A DNA stretch of 64,000 nucleotides from Bactericera cockerelli (Eukaryota; Arthropoda; Insecta; Hemiptera; Triozidae): the NCBI GenBank assembly GCA_024516035.1, contig CM044958.1:29481755-29545754 (forward strand). The letters are read 5' to 3'. The notes under the pieces are model-generated. The model saw only the letters and a list, made by a program, of their open reading frames with translations. It was not told the DNA's origin and searched no databases. The translations under genes were made by a program, and so were the position numbers. Of the stretch, positions 25,626 to 37,930 are shown piece by piece. Position 1 is the stretch's first letter, and each line of letters opens with the position of its first letter.

Positions 25626-26567
25626 TTATTTTGGATGACGGGGTTTCCAGTCCTTCTTCCCCTTTCCTGGTCTGTAACCTTTGAGGGGCGTCTCGGAGAA
25701 CTGACCTCTGTCATCAGTCCGTGGTCCTGAAGGTTTTGATTCAGCCTTTCCAGGTTTAGATCCTGATGGCTGTGCAGCCATAGCAGGTTTTAAACCTGAA
25801 GGCTTTTTAACCTTTACAGGTGTGTGGACGGGCTCCTTTGGAGGTTTGGGATCACTCTTGTTGTGAAGAACTACTTTCCCAAACTTGTAACTGATTTTGT
25901 AGTTCTGAGCTTTGAGGCGTTGCACTGAGGCTAGGTCCACTGACATGATCAGATGTGCGGCCTTTCCCTCATTCGACCTCCGGAGAACTTTCCATTCACT
26001 TGAAGTAAGGCTAGGATTTTGAGCCTTCATCAGTTTCAGGATCTTCTCCGTTTCTTCTCCTACTGAATTTGGAAAGTAGGCACTTAGGATCTTAGATTTG
26101 GGTAGATCCGCTTCGTCCACTACTTTTAGTGCAGCGCCTTCCCATACTTCTAGCTGACCGATGATAGATTTGAGCCAGTCAGAAGTGGCTTGATCATCAC
26201 AAGTGATGCTAAGCCATCCGGGTCGACATGTGGTGCCAGAAAACTGAGGATATGGGGCACCCTCTTTTTCTGAGATTTTTTCCAGAATTTGATCCTGAAT
26301 GGTGGCCATTTGGTCATTGGTCAGGTTCTCCTCCGGGTAGTTCGCAAGGAATACTCCCACTTTCACGGACTTGTGGGCGCTTACGAAGCTTTGTGAATCA
26401 GTTAAGGTTTCAGATGCAGCCTCTATATCCTCCGAAGAGGATATTTTTGAGGCTATTGGCATCTTCTGCCTCTTCTGATCCGCTAGCTTCTCGCCCTTAT
26501 GTTCGGGAGTGGTTTCTTCGGAACGGGGCCTCTTCTTGGAGCTTTCTTTGTTTGGAACTGGCTCCAT
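25626..26567 (-). CDS. Non-LTR retrotransposon ORF1 (gag-like), likely 5'-truncated
   Basis: A 313-residue frame directly before ORF2. It is charged and lysine-rich, and the C-terminal part is proline/lysine/glycine-rich and basic (KPPKEPVHTPVKVKKPSG and following), which suits an RNA-binding ORF1 protein. The centre holds the folded part (PGWLSITCDD, RRSNEGKAAHLIMSV). I see no CCHC knuckles. The reading frame stays open upstream of the first ATG for at least 40 codons, including KLSGAARKRFKWLLKEGLNR, so the true start has been lost and the element is 5'-truncated near 26700, or initiation occurs internally. Confidence 0.8.
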   Translation of the reverse strand: MEPVPNKESSKKRPRSEETTPEHKGEKLADQKRQKMPIASKISSSEDIEAASETLTDSQSFVSAHKSVKVGVFLANYPEENLTNDQMATIQDQILEKISEKEGAPYPQFSGTTCRPGWLSITCDDQATSDWLKSIIGQLEVWEGAALKVVDEADLPKSKILSAYFPNSVGEETEKILKLMKAQNPSLTSSEWKVLRRSNEGKAAHLIMSVDLASVQRLKAQNYKISYKFGKVVLHNKSDPKPPKEPVHTPVKVKKPSGLKPAMAAQPSGSKPGKAESKPSGPRTDDRGQFSETPLKGYRPGKGKKDWKPRHPK

Positions 26568-26984
26568 GGCTTTTGCCCTGGCCTCTTCACGATTGAGGCC
26601 TTCTTTGAGCAGCCATTTGAACCGCTTCCTAGCAGCTCCTGAGAGTTTTGTTAAGCTCTCTTTGATTTGAAGCTTTTCAACAGCTTCTGAGATAGTGATT
26701 GAAATATATTCAAGGAAATAAACTGTGTAAGTACCTAGGAATACTCATTCTAAAGTAGGTAACAATCTCAGGACATTAAAGAAAAGTGTAACAATAATCT
26801 AAAATATAATGGTGTATCCATCAAAAATATGTTAATAAAGGTATGACTGTATGAGTTAGTCGGAAAAAGAGATTCGTTAGGGTAAAGTCCGAAAAAATAC
26901 TCCCAAATTACTAATTTGAATTCATTTCCAAGGCATGGCCAATTGTCACGGCCAATCCTTACTTTATTATAAAACAACATAATT

Positions 26985-27135
26985 TTATTACCTACTACCA
27001 GGAGAGCTTAATGCTCAGAGCTTAATTTTTTACCACCTATCTCTCAGAGTCTTATTATTATATGGTCACATATTCAAGTTAATGAGGAAAAATTCAAGCA
27101 TTGGGTGGGATCCAGAGATCACGGATCCATACGCT
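26985..27135 (-). mobile_element. tRNA-derived SINE (family 3), degenerate head
   Basis: Shares attaatgctcagagc, taccacctat, cagagtcttattattatatg and tgaggaaaaattc with the copy at 5030-5280. Confidence 0.6.
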
Positions 27136-27784
27136 TGATTGTTTACATTACAGTTACAATTACTTATAGAAGGGCTAAAGAGGAAAGATTTCTGAAGAAG
27201 CCCAAGTCACTTAAAACTCTAGAATTACAAAGAAATAACTCCAGAACACACATCACATAAGGTTAGTCAGAGCAACTTTATTAGCATTGTTTTCGTATTC
27301 AAGGTAGCAGTGTAGCACGTATAGAACCGAAAACTTGCGGGAGTAGGCACTTCACTCGGCTGACATGAATACGATCATGAGGCTGCTGCATCATGAGAAT
27401 CTTTAAATTATAGACATAATATTAAATTGTATACATATTGTATTACAAGAATTTACATATTTTAATCTAGGTATTTAATATCCTTTAATTAACACAAAAT
27501 TTAGCAGCCGACAAGAGTCTTTTGAGAGTTGTATAGAACTCCGTAAGAAATAATAATAAGTAAAAATAGGGTATTGAAATGTAATTTTTATTTTAATAAA
27601 TTTTATGTTACAGAAATAGGATATTATTGAAACTAATGTCTGAAAATTAAAAGAAAAAAAAAGGTCTGTATAGTGGTCAAAGTACTCTACAAGTATTTGC
27701 TATCTAGTTGAGCGCGTTTTACCACTGTACCGTGCTTTCAGAAACTCTTGGGATATCCCTCATCAATCTCATCATAGTCACCTA

Positions 27785-27822
27785 CTTTTACATGTACAAT
27801 ATGTACATTGTACATGTAAAAT
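27785..27822. repeat. Short palindrome
   Basis: ttttacatgtacaat with its near-exact inverse within 37 bp; predicted to form a 15-16 bp stem. Confidence 0.6.
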
Positions 27823-28534
27823 CAATTGTGTGTGAATCAATTGTGAGAGAGGTCAGTGCGTGCGTTTTGCGTTCGAATCCATCAGTCTTCAGAAATGTTT
27901 CTGCTGGGTGATGTTATAATGTGAGTTGTTAGGACAACAAAACAGCAAATTGAAATTTACATAGTTGAAAGCATACCTACTTTCCTACTTATTTAACTCT
28001 GAAATTTTTAGTTTAATTTTTTTGTGTACCTACCTACCTGGGTACTAGATATATTCCTACGGTAGCGGTAGCTACATACTAATCGCTCTCAGAACAACTT
28101 TATTGTATCCTCAGCCGTTTTTATTATATCATCCACGGTCTACTGAATGCTAGTTGCTAGTCCTCTAATTTCAAATTAATAAGGTCCTCCCTCTTTCAAA
28201 GTACCTTCTGTTATTTGATGGGGGTCTGAGATTTCCAAAGGAATCCGATTAATTTGTCTAAATTCCATCTCTATTAACAAACTCTGAAATTTTTGCTGAC
28301 GTCATTTACGATCTCATTATTTTCTAATTATTGGAGAATCAGAGCTCTCTGTTTCTTACATTTGTAGTCAAAATTTCACACAATGCTTGAGTTTACCCAC
28401 ATCATGATGGAGCTATTGTACCTTGTACGGACATGTCATCCAGTTACCTATAAGACACAAGATCGATACCTACCAATTACTCAATTAATTTTATATGTAT
28501 AAAGTACCAGCATGCTCTCTTTGCTTGTCATTTA

Positions 28535-28663
28535 GGACGAAAGTAATAGACAAATTCTATCACTCAAGACATTGCTAAGTGTCGGTTTTCCCTATCTTAC
28601 ACAGTACGCCATCCGTAACTTAGCGCCACAGAGGTATTACAAAAACGTCTATTAATTCCGCCC
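28535..28663. mobile_element. 129-bp MITE, second copy of the GGGCGGAATTAATAGAC family
   Basis: Inverted copy of the element at 45430-45557, flanked by TA. The left terminus is more diverged (ggacgaaagtaatagac) and the right is intact. Confidence 0.75.
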
Positions 28664-30169
28664 TAAATGTAGAAGTTCTCTACTTATATTAAACAGAACT
28701 GAAGTCAATGTTCAAAACACTACATTGGTCCAAGTTGTTCACAAGATCACAAGTAACTGAAAACCTCTAAACACAGTGTCCTAATTTCTGCATAAAAAAA
28801 TAACAAAAGAAATCGAATACAATACATTATTACTAGGTAGGTATCTCTGAAAGACAGATCTAGAACTAGACAGGCAGTATTTATGTTCTATGTTTTCTCG
28901 TCACAAACTACTGAGAAAGTTTTGCCATAGGACAGCTGGACTGGACAGCCCTTAGTGCAAGATCGAAATCAAACTTGTGTGTTTTATGACACGCATTTCA
29001 TGAGCAGGACAGAATAAATAGGTGAGAAGGGAACATAGTATATGTCATTTCACTATGTGACAGAAAATCCTACATAGGAGCTTTGTGAAACGCCAAATCA
29101 AATAAGTATGGACTTACAACTAAGTAAGATGAAGGAGTTTTTTGTTGTTGTTGATATTGTTCAGGCACTGAGAAAAAAACAACTCTATACTATTTTACAA
29201 AATATTCTTAAACATTGGTTATGGAATTATACCTATTTTAAATTATTCTAAAATAAATAGCAAATACATATCAACGGAAAGACAAAAGTAATATCAATAA
29301 GGTCAATGGACCTTACGAAAAGTGTCGCGTTAAAAGAAATACCTATAAATTAACTATTTCTTCTTAATAAATATTAGTTTCCTTTACATATAGCCAAATG
29401 ATGATTACCGCAATGGACTTCGAACCGGGTGTTCGAGTCTTGGTAATGTCGAAAAAACATAGCACAGTGCATTTCTTTTCATAGCAGAGACAGAGGGAGG
29501 TCTAAAGTTTGCTGTGCCACTTAACCACTTTCTCAGTAAAGAACCGTGGTTTTATTCAACTTGGCACACACATCCGTCCGCCTACGTTTTCATAGAGTAG
29601 GCACTTGAATCAGAAGCAATTGCTTTGTTTTCAACATAGAATCAGGTATGGTGAAGGAGTTCAAGTTGTACTTTTGTAATGCTGATAGAATCCGTATGAT
29701 TTGATAACATCTCACTTTGCTACTCTTTCTGAATCATCCGAATACGTGGTTGGATTTTCAATTTTTTTCTACTCTTTTGTATTTCTATTTATTGCATTTT
29801 AAGAGAAATCCATTTCAAAGTTCTTTATTAGATACGTAGCCTAACTATCCAAACAACTCCTTACCTATTGTTATCGTGTCGCCAGGTGCGTACCCTGTTA
29901 TGGTATCTAGAACTATAATAAGTCGTTCTAGATTTAAATTTTGGGGACGTTAAAAGATCTTTTATGCTAATGTATGACATAGCTTCTGAAAGCGACGTAG
30001 CTGATTCTATTGATAAGTTCAATTAAAAAATGTGAGGGCAAGGACTCTGAATGTTACCGACCTCTCTTTAAATAAATATTCATAAAAAAATGTGAAAGAA
30101 ACACAATCACGCAGCTTTTTAAAAGAGCTCTCGAGTTAAATATTCAGTCATTTGCAGTTTAGCCTTTTT

Positions 30170-30485
30170 TACGTCGCTTTCAACTGCCTGGTCACTGGTC
30201 ATATCATGACGGGTGGGTGCATGTGCCCTTATCGAGATTGAAAATAAGAGAACTTGTGAGAGATTTGGCGTCTCCACTAATACTCGAGTAATAATTTGAT
30301 TAGATTTTTTTCCATTGACGTCTCTACATAAAGTAGTAGGTTATTGGTTATTGGAAATCTCTACATAAAGTAGTAGTTTTACGTTCCATTCTGAGAGAAT
30401 TTTCTAACCGGCTACACACATTAACCTCACCTAGCCTGTATCGGGCCGGAGATAGCCAGCATCACTATGTAGCGTTTCGTTGGTT
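30170..30485 (-). mobile_element. 5S SINE body, interrupted copy
   Basis: Body fragments at 30172-30220 (gtcgctttcaactgcctggt, catatcatgacggg) and 30385-30480 (attaacctcacctagcctgt, gccagcatcac) flank about 160 bp of unrelated sequence. Confidence 0.5.
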
Positions 30486-30798
30486 ATCTATCTAACAAAT
30501 TGACAGGAAATAGAGGTGATAACATTTCTAAAAATGTGGTAGACTTTTGTCACGTTGTTTGTTCCTACCTAGATATTATGTAAATGTGCATGTACAATTG
30601 TGCATGCATAACATCATGTCTGTGTGTTAATTTATGCATCAAAAATATTATTGGATCTCTTCCTGCTTGCCAAAACTTTCAGTGATCTCGTTTGGAACGA
30701 AATGGCCACCGTTTGATCCATAAACACCGATAGCATGAAGGTATACCTACAGATCTTGGGGCCTATTGACTATTATGCAGTAAAACATAGTGTGGTAG

Positions 30799-31070
30799 GC
30801 CAGCGTCGATGGCATGTTGAATACACCGGTTCCCTTTAGAACACCGAAGTTAAGCGACATCCAGCGAGGTTAAGACTTGGATGGGTGACCATTCAAATTC
30901 TAATTCTCGTGACGCTGGCTTTTCCCGGCCCCACTCAGGCTGGGTGAGGTCAATGTGAGTAGCAGGTTTGTGAGTTTCCTGCGAATGGAGGGTAAAACCC
31001 CCGTCGTGATATGACCATGGCAGTTGAAAGCGACGTTAAACCCCACTTAAAAAAAAAAAAAAAAAAAAAA
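30799..31070 (+). mobile_element. 5S-rRNA-derived SINE, full length, 12-bp TSD
   Basis: The head resembles 5S rRNA: tgttgaatacaccggttc, the box A-like gaagttaagcgac and the box C-like ttggatgggtgacca. A SINE body (ggccccactcaggctgggtgag, gcgacgttaaaccccactt) and a poly(A) tail follow. The duplication (a)tagtgtggtag appears before (30787-30798) and after (31070-31081), so the insertion is recent. Pol III internal promoter retained. Confidence 0.88.
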
Positions 31071-31234
31071 TAGTGTGGTAGTATAAGTGCATACTCATAA
31101 GTATTTTATTTGATTCATTTTAAGTAATTATATATTTATTATGTTATTTAAAATATTGTAATGAAATGATGTACAAAAATAAAGCACAAATCTTGTTTTT
31201 AAAAAAAAAAAATGTTTATAACAAAGGGCATGAG

Positions 31235-31385
31235 ATTTTTTTAACGTTGCTATCAACTGTATGATTTTATCACGACGGGGGTTCTACACTCCATTTTGTG
31301 GAAACTCACAAGCCAGGTTCCCAAATTACCATTGCTCAGCCTGAGTGGGGTCGGGAGGAGCCAGCATCCATTCTAATGTTCATGA
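31235..31385 (-). mobile_element. 5S SINE 3' body fragment
   Basis: Reverse complement matches the body of the full copy: catcacgacgggggttctac, aaactcacaagcc and cagcctgagtggggtc. Confidence 0.6.
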
Positions 31386-32871
31386 GAACTTTGGAATCAA
31401 GCTATTTTTGGATTCATGGTAGAACGGGTCAGCTCATGAGTACAAAAAATGCCATGCACTGACTGGTATGTGACTCCTGTAATTTAACAAAACTATTTAA
31501 CTGATTTAATGACAAAAGTCTCTAGTTAAGTGACTGTGATTTAGTGGAGTTAATTATCAAGATTTTGGTTTTCCTTTTGGCCTTAGAAGTTTGATTGTAC
31601 ATAATATTAAAGGGGCCGTAGACTAAAGCTCAATTTCCAGAATGTTGAACAAATAGAACTTTCCTTGAACCAAACATTAGGTTTTCTGACCCTTGGCTGG
31701 AAAAGGTCCATCTTCGTGTGTCATCATCATGTCATCGTGAACGATGATAGCCAGACAGTGGAGGAATGACTCAGCACTTCTACCACTGTTTTTACAATGA
31801 GGCTAATAATGGACAAGGGCCCCTAGAACCAAGCCAATGCTGGTCTACTCCCTATTTATAGTCCCCCGGCCAGACTGCTGGTCTACTCCCTGTTTATACT
31901 CCCCCAGCCAGACTTCGTGTATGTACAGGTACACTATGTACAGTCAGTAAGAGATTCATACTCGTAGCTCAACGCTCATTCAATTTCTACCTTTTCATAT
32001 ATTTATTTTAAACTAAGCCCCTGCCCCAGGTTACAGAAGTAACGGTGCTCTTCTTCAGGCTACCGGATTTCTGTGCAAATCCTCGGATATCGAAACGTTC
32101 AATCTTTGCAACATATTGAAAATAAAATTAAAAATTGCATGCAAGTCAAGTCTTAATGTATCTAGATTCTTCATCTGTTGATTAATGGAGAATGCGTGAT
32201 GAAAATGGTTTTAATCAATTCGTAGTTGGTAATGGTGTCGAATGTGTTACTCGGTACCCACCAAGGCAGGGTGGTCAATCAGAACTCGGGGTGGCGCTGG
32301 AAGAGGAACCCTCAGACATCCCTTGGAATTATTTGCCCCTTCGTTCAATGATATGTAACTGTGTTATTCTACAATTTATTATTATCTAGTCACATTTTTG
32401 TATTCCTATGAACAATTATTTTTTTTTTTTCTCTGACATATGTATTTCGTTTGCGTTAATTGTTGGTAATTTGTTTGTATCTGTAGAAAGAAAAAGAGGA
32501 AAAAAAATCTTATATTTTGTTGATGTTGTAAATTTTAAATTGGCCATGTACCGTAAAATATACAATACCTAACGGTATTTATTATTATTATTAATTCACG
32601 TGTAGGTCCACATATTTCTGGCTATACTAAAAGGGGAACCTCATTTGCAGCCTAGTGAAAGGGTTAGTTGTATTGAGCTGGACAGATAGGTAGGTTAAAT
32701 AGTAGGAATGATCACTACTAATATTCTGTAGTATTCTAATATTTGTCCTCTAATATAGCTTCTTGATTTTTTCTGATGGGTTTCATGCCCACGCGCTTAT
32801 CTTATATCTCGTTGGGTGATTGCGAATCCGGTGAACATCACTCTCGAGAAGTTATCAACCAGAAGTTGGTA

Positions 32872-32912
32872 GAGGAGGAGGGGGGGGGGGGGTGGGGAAG
32901 GAGGGTCAAGCT
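32872..32912 (+). repeat. G-rich tract, G-quadruplex-prone
   Basis: gaggagga followed by a run of about 14 Gs, then tgggg and ggaggg. Four or more G-runs lie within 40 bases. Confidence 0.7.
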
Positions 32913-33764
32913 GAGTGCTGACCCTTCTGCCCTCCACACAAAACAAAGATACCCGTCTACTGCGATCATCAGTACCTCTCAACCCCGCCCATCCCCAGTG
33001 GATGGGAAAAGGTTATATCTGCCCCGCCTTTCATACGATACAGGTTGTTATGATAAATGAAAAGAAAGGTAGTCCCTATTCTAATTGCTAATGCTTCTTC
33101 CTATCTGGTAATTGAGTTTTGAGTTAAACACTAAATAATTAAATATTACCTACTGTATTTTCCTACCTTCAATTATTTTCTCCTCTCTCTGATTTTTAAT
33201 TAAAGAATCTAATCATAGAGTGGGTGCCTTACTACCTTTTAAAATTATCTCTCGGTACGAATACTCTGCAGGTTGCCAGAAATGATTTCTTGCGTAGTAT
33301 CTTGGAAGATATAACGTTTCATCTTTGGTTTCACCCTAACTGCCCCAAGTGAGTAGATTCAGGGTTGACTTCATGTTTTTTTTAATTACTTACTCTCTGT
33401 TAGCTGAAACTTATATATTTACCTACAATGTGATCGTTGTCTGTGATTATCATAATTTAAATAATCCATCCATTATCACAAAATAAAATGAACAAATACA
33501 TCTTTGTCCCAAAAAAGTCTTTTTTCAAGACAAAAAACCCCCATTGAACAAATTCTACTGAAAGTTCTCAGGATTGAAAGGATAGCAGACTCACGTCATG
33601 CTCAGCACGGGATCACGACACTGCTCAGTCCTGTGTCCTTATCAGTCGTCACTACCGACCTTTCCTTCCCGAGAGTTGAGTTGATGCTGTCTGTTAAGCT
33701 TGCGTCAGTGGCACATTGAACACATCAGTTTTCATTAGATCCCTGAATACAAGGAAGGTCCAAC

Positions 33765-33895
33765 AAAGATAGGACTTGGTGGGTGAACAAGTTCAAACCC
33801 TGTAATGCTGGCTGTTTCCAGCACAACCTAGGCTGAGTGAGGTCAAAGCTTTGAGTTTCCAGCAAATGGAAGCTAAAACAGCGGAAGAAGAATAT
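33765..33895 (+). mobile_element. 5S SINE fragment
   Basis: Contains gacttggtgggtgaacaa, the body segment aggctgagtgaggtcaaa and gagtttccagcaaatggaag, matching the 3' half of the full copy at 30799. Confidence 0.6.
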
Positions 33896-36554
33896 AATGC
33901 TCTTCTCTCAAGATCATACAGAAAATGTTAGAATAATAAATATGTACCACCAAGGAGAAGTCATACATCGAAGGTGATTAGATTTGGTCTTTTACTCTTT
34001 CTACCCGTAAGTTAACGTTCAGATAAGTGTTACCCTTGAGCTGGTCAGTTTATTAATGATGGACTAATAATATTGAAAGGATCAGTAACGAAAGGATCGG
34101 GGTATTGGAGTCTGTTTTCCATTAATTAAACTCGTTAATTATTTAGTTTCAAGTAAGGTTCTCTGAATTTATTTCTGCATTGCTAATTTACACCCGTGGT
34201 TCCTCAATGTTCGACTGGGTTTTTTTTGCACAAAACCACGAGTTTGCTCAAGAAATTGAACAACCAATAATTTATTCTGAAATAAAAGTTTGAAGCTTGA
34301 AACTTAAATCCCGAGATATCTACTATTTTCTCATGAAACACTTCGCGAGTACTTGGTCGAAATTAATGACTTGTACACCGTGACGCAAGTAATGAATGTA
34401 TAGTGTATACAGGGTCTCACCAGAATACATTCTCACTTAAGCTTGTATAAGCACTTCAAGCTATTGTTTGTGCTGCATAGGCTTGGGGTGCATTATAAAA
34501 ATTGCATGGTGATTGGTGAAGCAGTAGCAGCACAATTAGTAAGCAAAGAAGCTCGTGCTAAGAAAATTTCTACTATACAAGGTTCAGTATGCTTTGAAAC
34601 TAGCGAGTGGGTTGATAAAAAAAACTAGGGCACGTGCCTGAGGGATTATACCAGCCCGGGCAATTGAGCACGCAGTGTATGTACTTTTGTACTGCACTGC
34701 CTCATATTATGCAATTATGCATATAGTGCATAATATGCACTGTGCTCATATTATGTTGACTCGTCTCAATCAAACTCCTTCAACTCAAATTAAACTAACT
34801 TAAAATGTGTTTTTCTAACTTTTGCTATGTTGATTTTTGTTCGGCAAAATTAGTGTAAAGAAATTGTAAAAAAAAAAATTGTGAGATTTTGAAGTGTTAT
34901 TTTATACCTCAGGAACCTTGACTACATAATAGATATATCAATTCAGATGCGCCATTTTGGATAGAAATGCTGAATATTAGGCATTTTTCAAAAAAACATC
35001 ACTATGTAGGTACTAGAAAATATTTAGCAATACAGGACCAGAGAAAATAACAAAATATACGTAATATGTGAATTGAAATTTCATAAATTTATTTTAATTT
35101 ATTTTTTTAATGACAATAAAATATATCAACGAATTGTAAACTGGAAACCTTTGTGGTTCTCACAACATTCATACTTAAAGTAAATTTTGTTTACTCTTAA
35201 CTTGTTTTTATTTGATTACATGTAACGCTTTGTAACGTTCGATAAGCAGGATTTCTTCACGGTCGGAAACAGGATTCAAATATGATTTTAACTCAACGAT
35301 ACATACGATCATTTATTTGATTTTTTAATTCAAAATAATAATATTTTTATAGTTCTCCAAAATTATATTTCACCTGTCATCCTTACGTAAAGAAAAAACT
35401 TAATTATTAGAAAACACACACATAGCAGGTTGCAGAGGGGTGGCTACTGTGGCCACCTCAGTCTACATTGTTCCTAACTCTGAGGGTCGAGGATTAAGAG
35501 GTAAGCAATGCTTTGAGCATTTCTCTCCCTCAGTCCGACTCGGAAGATATTATACAACATAATATTATAAATAGAAAACATTATCATTATTCAATATTGT
35601 TAACAGCAAGTAATTTCAAGTATACAAATGAACGATGACAAAGGAGTGAGTTTAAAAAAAGAAAAACAAAAAAAAAAAAAACAAAAAACAAAGTCATCGT
35701 ATGAATCGCTGTTATTACTCTGTTTACAACTTGGGTAAAACATAGGTAGAACATGATGGTAGGAGTATGGGCTTCATAGTGATCATGAGTTTCTTGATAA
35801 TTTATATGAATGATTCTCAGGGCTTGGATTCAGTTTATAAAACAATTATACTGTCGACAGGACGTTAGGTTTCGATAAAACCTTCTGTAAGAAAAACGGA
35901 TCCTACCCAGTGCATGATTTTTTTTTATCAAAATATATTTGTGACTACTCTATAATGACTCCAAAACAATTGCTAGAATAAAGAGACTCTTTGGTCCTCT
36001 TCGAGCAGTATAAATATGTGTCTATTATGATTATGATCTTCCTTCCACTGTTCCAATGTCCTTCCACCTAAGATGTTTTTCAACAAACTGAACCTTTTCT
36101 TTCAAATATTCTTGGTTGTATACAATCTCTCCTTCCAATGTATCATATTCAGATATGTATTTTCTTCTCTCGATTGTTTTTAGTGCGTATGTTTCTTTCT
36201 AATTAAAATTCTAAAGGTCGATTTCAAAAGTTAATGAGACGAAAGTTAATAATCAGTTTGCTTAACCCATAATTACCACAGATTTTAGCCCCTAAAAAAA
36301 GACTAGCAAAAAAACCTAAAATGCAAAGAGAACCGTATTCTGTGGTAAAAAGAACAAAATAGAAACTATAACAGAACAGAGTTAAATCGGGCGCATTACG
36401 ATTCGGCCCAAAAAGGTTTATGAAAAAGGTTTTCGATTTCAGGTAAAAAAGGTCACCAAACGATTCGGCCCAGTGCAACATTTAAAGTACCGTACATATT
36501 GAGGGATTTTTTATTATTCAACATTAAATTACGGAATTACCTTCTATGTATATC

Positions 36555-36838
36555 AGGCTTTGGCCTTCTATGTATTAGGCATGGCCTACTATGTATTTTA
36601 CCTAACCCTACTATAAACCTAAGGCATTGCCTTCTATGTATTATCCCTAACCCTACTATATTCTTGAGGCATGGCCTTCTATATATTTTACCTAACCCTA
36701 CTTTATTCTTGAGGCATGGCCTTCTATGTATTTTACCTAACCCTACTATATTCTTGAGGCATGGCCTTCTATGTATTTTACCTAACCCTACTATATTCTT
36801 GAGGCATGGCCTTTTATGTATATTACCTAACCCTACTG
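36555..36838. repeat. 45-bp minisatellite, locus B (about 6 units)
   Basis: Same unit as 15270-15485, better preserved. Both strands stay open because the unit is 15 codons long, which explains the ORFs reading VGLGKIHRRPCLKN. Confidence 0.9.
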
Positions 36839-36849
36839 TCAAACACTCA

Positions 36850-37930
36850 AATAAACACTGATAACAAAGATGACTGTTACTAGTTCAAAACAATAACATC
36901 GTGAACATCGCCATTGTTCTCAGTTCTTTCAGGGCAACGTTTCCATACTATTTTATAGGGATTTTTTGGTGGAATGAAAGTGGGACTTTTTGTTAGAATG
37001 AAAGTGGGACTTTTTGTGTGGGATCAAAACTTGATAGTGTGTTTTGGGACGAATCATGCTATGGAAAAGGTCTCCTCAGGTAATTTGGGCCGAATCGTGA
37101 AGTTCCCGTTAAATCAGGCAGCTCGAATCAAGGCTGACCAAACAATGTAAAAAGCTGTATAAGCAGTTAGCACTATACAACGGCTCGGTGTACCAGAAAC
37201 CAAGGATATTAAATATCCAATAATTTACTGAAATAGTCAAATTATTTTTACTTATGAGCGAATTCAAAATCGAAATAAGATCCCTAGGAATATCCAAAAA
37301 TGATGTAAAAGATTGTTTACTTGTATCTTGAGTAAAACGCTACTATGTATCATGAAAAGTAGAAAACATATTTCAAGATAATACTGCTCAGAGTGAACAG
37401 TTTGATATATGTACGTACATATACATTTGTTAATTTTTTAACTGATGGGTGGGTGAAGCCTCCACCAAGTTTTCTCTTTAAAATTTTCTTCCTGGTTGAC
37501 CACATTCCACGATATCCCTCTTCTTTGTTACTCAATAGCTTGAAAATCAATAGCTTGAAAAACTGTAGATTGTTAAAATAATCAGTCTCTAAAAGAGTAT
37601 GTACTTTGAAAATACAGACAAGTTTCAAACGACTAACTATATTTCAAAATTATATCTCCTGAACGCAAACTTTCAGAAAAGTAGTAAAAGATAAGGAAAA
37701 ATTAAAACAACTAAGAGATACATAATATGATGCTGTGCTTTATACGATCTCTTTGGCTCAGCCACGATGTTTGGTAGACATGTCAAGAGGTTGGGATAGC
37801 TTCGAACACTCTGGTTGAGATAAGTAAACAACACTAATTCACTAGAACTCTCAAATACCTCTGACAAATCATAGAGATGGAATCTAGCCTGTCTGGAAAC
37901 AAATTGCAATTTTCGAGCCCAGTGGAATAA
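36850..37930 (-). other. Region downstream of Raf (3'UTR candidate)
   Basis: Immediately follows the Raf stop codon on the minus strand. I could not find a canonical AATAAA close to the stop, so the 3'UTR end is not placed. The ORFs here are chance. Confidence 0.4.

Larger units (their letters stand above)
21890..26705 (-). mobile_element. Near-complete non-LTR retrotransposon (I/R1-like group)
   Basis: Spans ORF1, ORF2 and a short 3'UTR that ends in a simple-repeat tail (ccaata repeated about three times near 21912-21935). The 5' limit near 26700 is inferred from where coding similarity stops. I could not identify a target-site duplication by eye. Confidence 0.75.
31390..36500. other. Intergenic; mostly unassigned
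   Basis: Holds a 43-bp direct duplication (ctggtctactccct..., 31840-31915), the G-rich tract, a 5S SINE fragment at 33765, an inverted AT-rich cluster at about 34700-34745 (ttatgcatatagtgcataat), and SINE-like sequence at 35420-35560. No supported gene. Confidence 0.45.

Noticed and set aside
25484..26596. Plus-strand ORFs opposite the LINE
   Set aside because: Antisense shadows of ORF1 and ORF2.
30799..30900. Possible 5S rRNA gene
   Set aside because: Diverged from 5S in several places and followed by a SINE body, poly(A) and target duplication.
36499..36861. ORFs of 120 and 101 codons on opposite strands
   Set aside because: Both are created by the 45-bp minisatellite.
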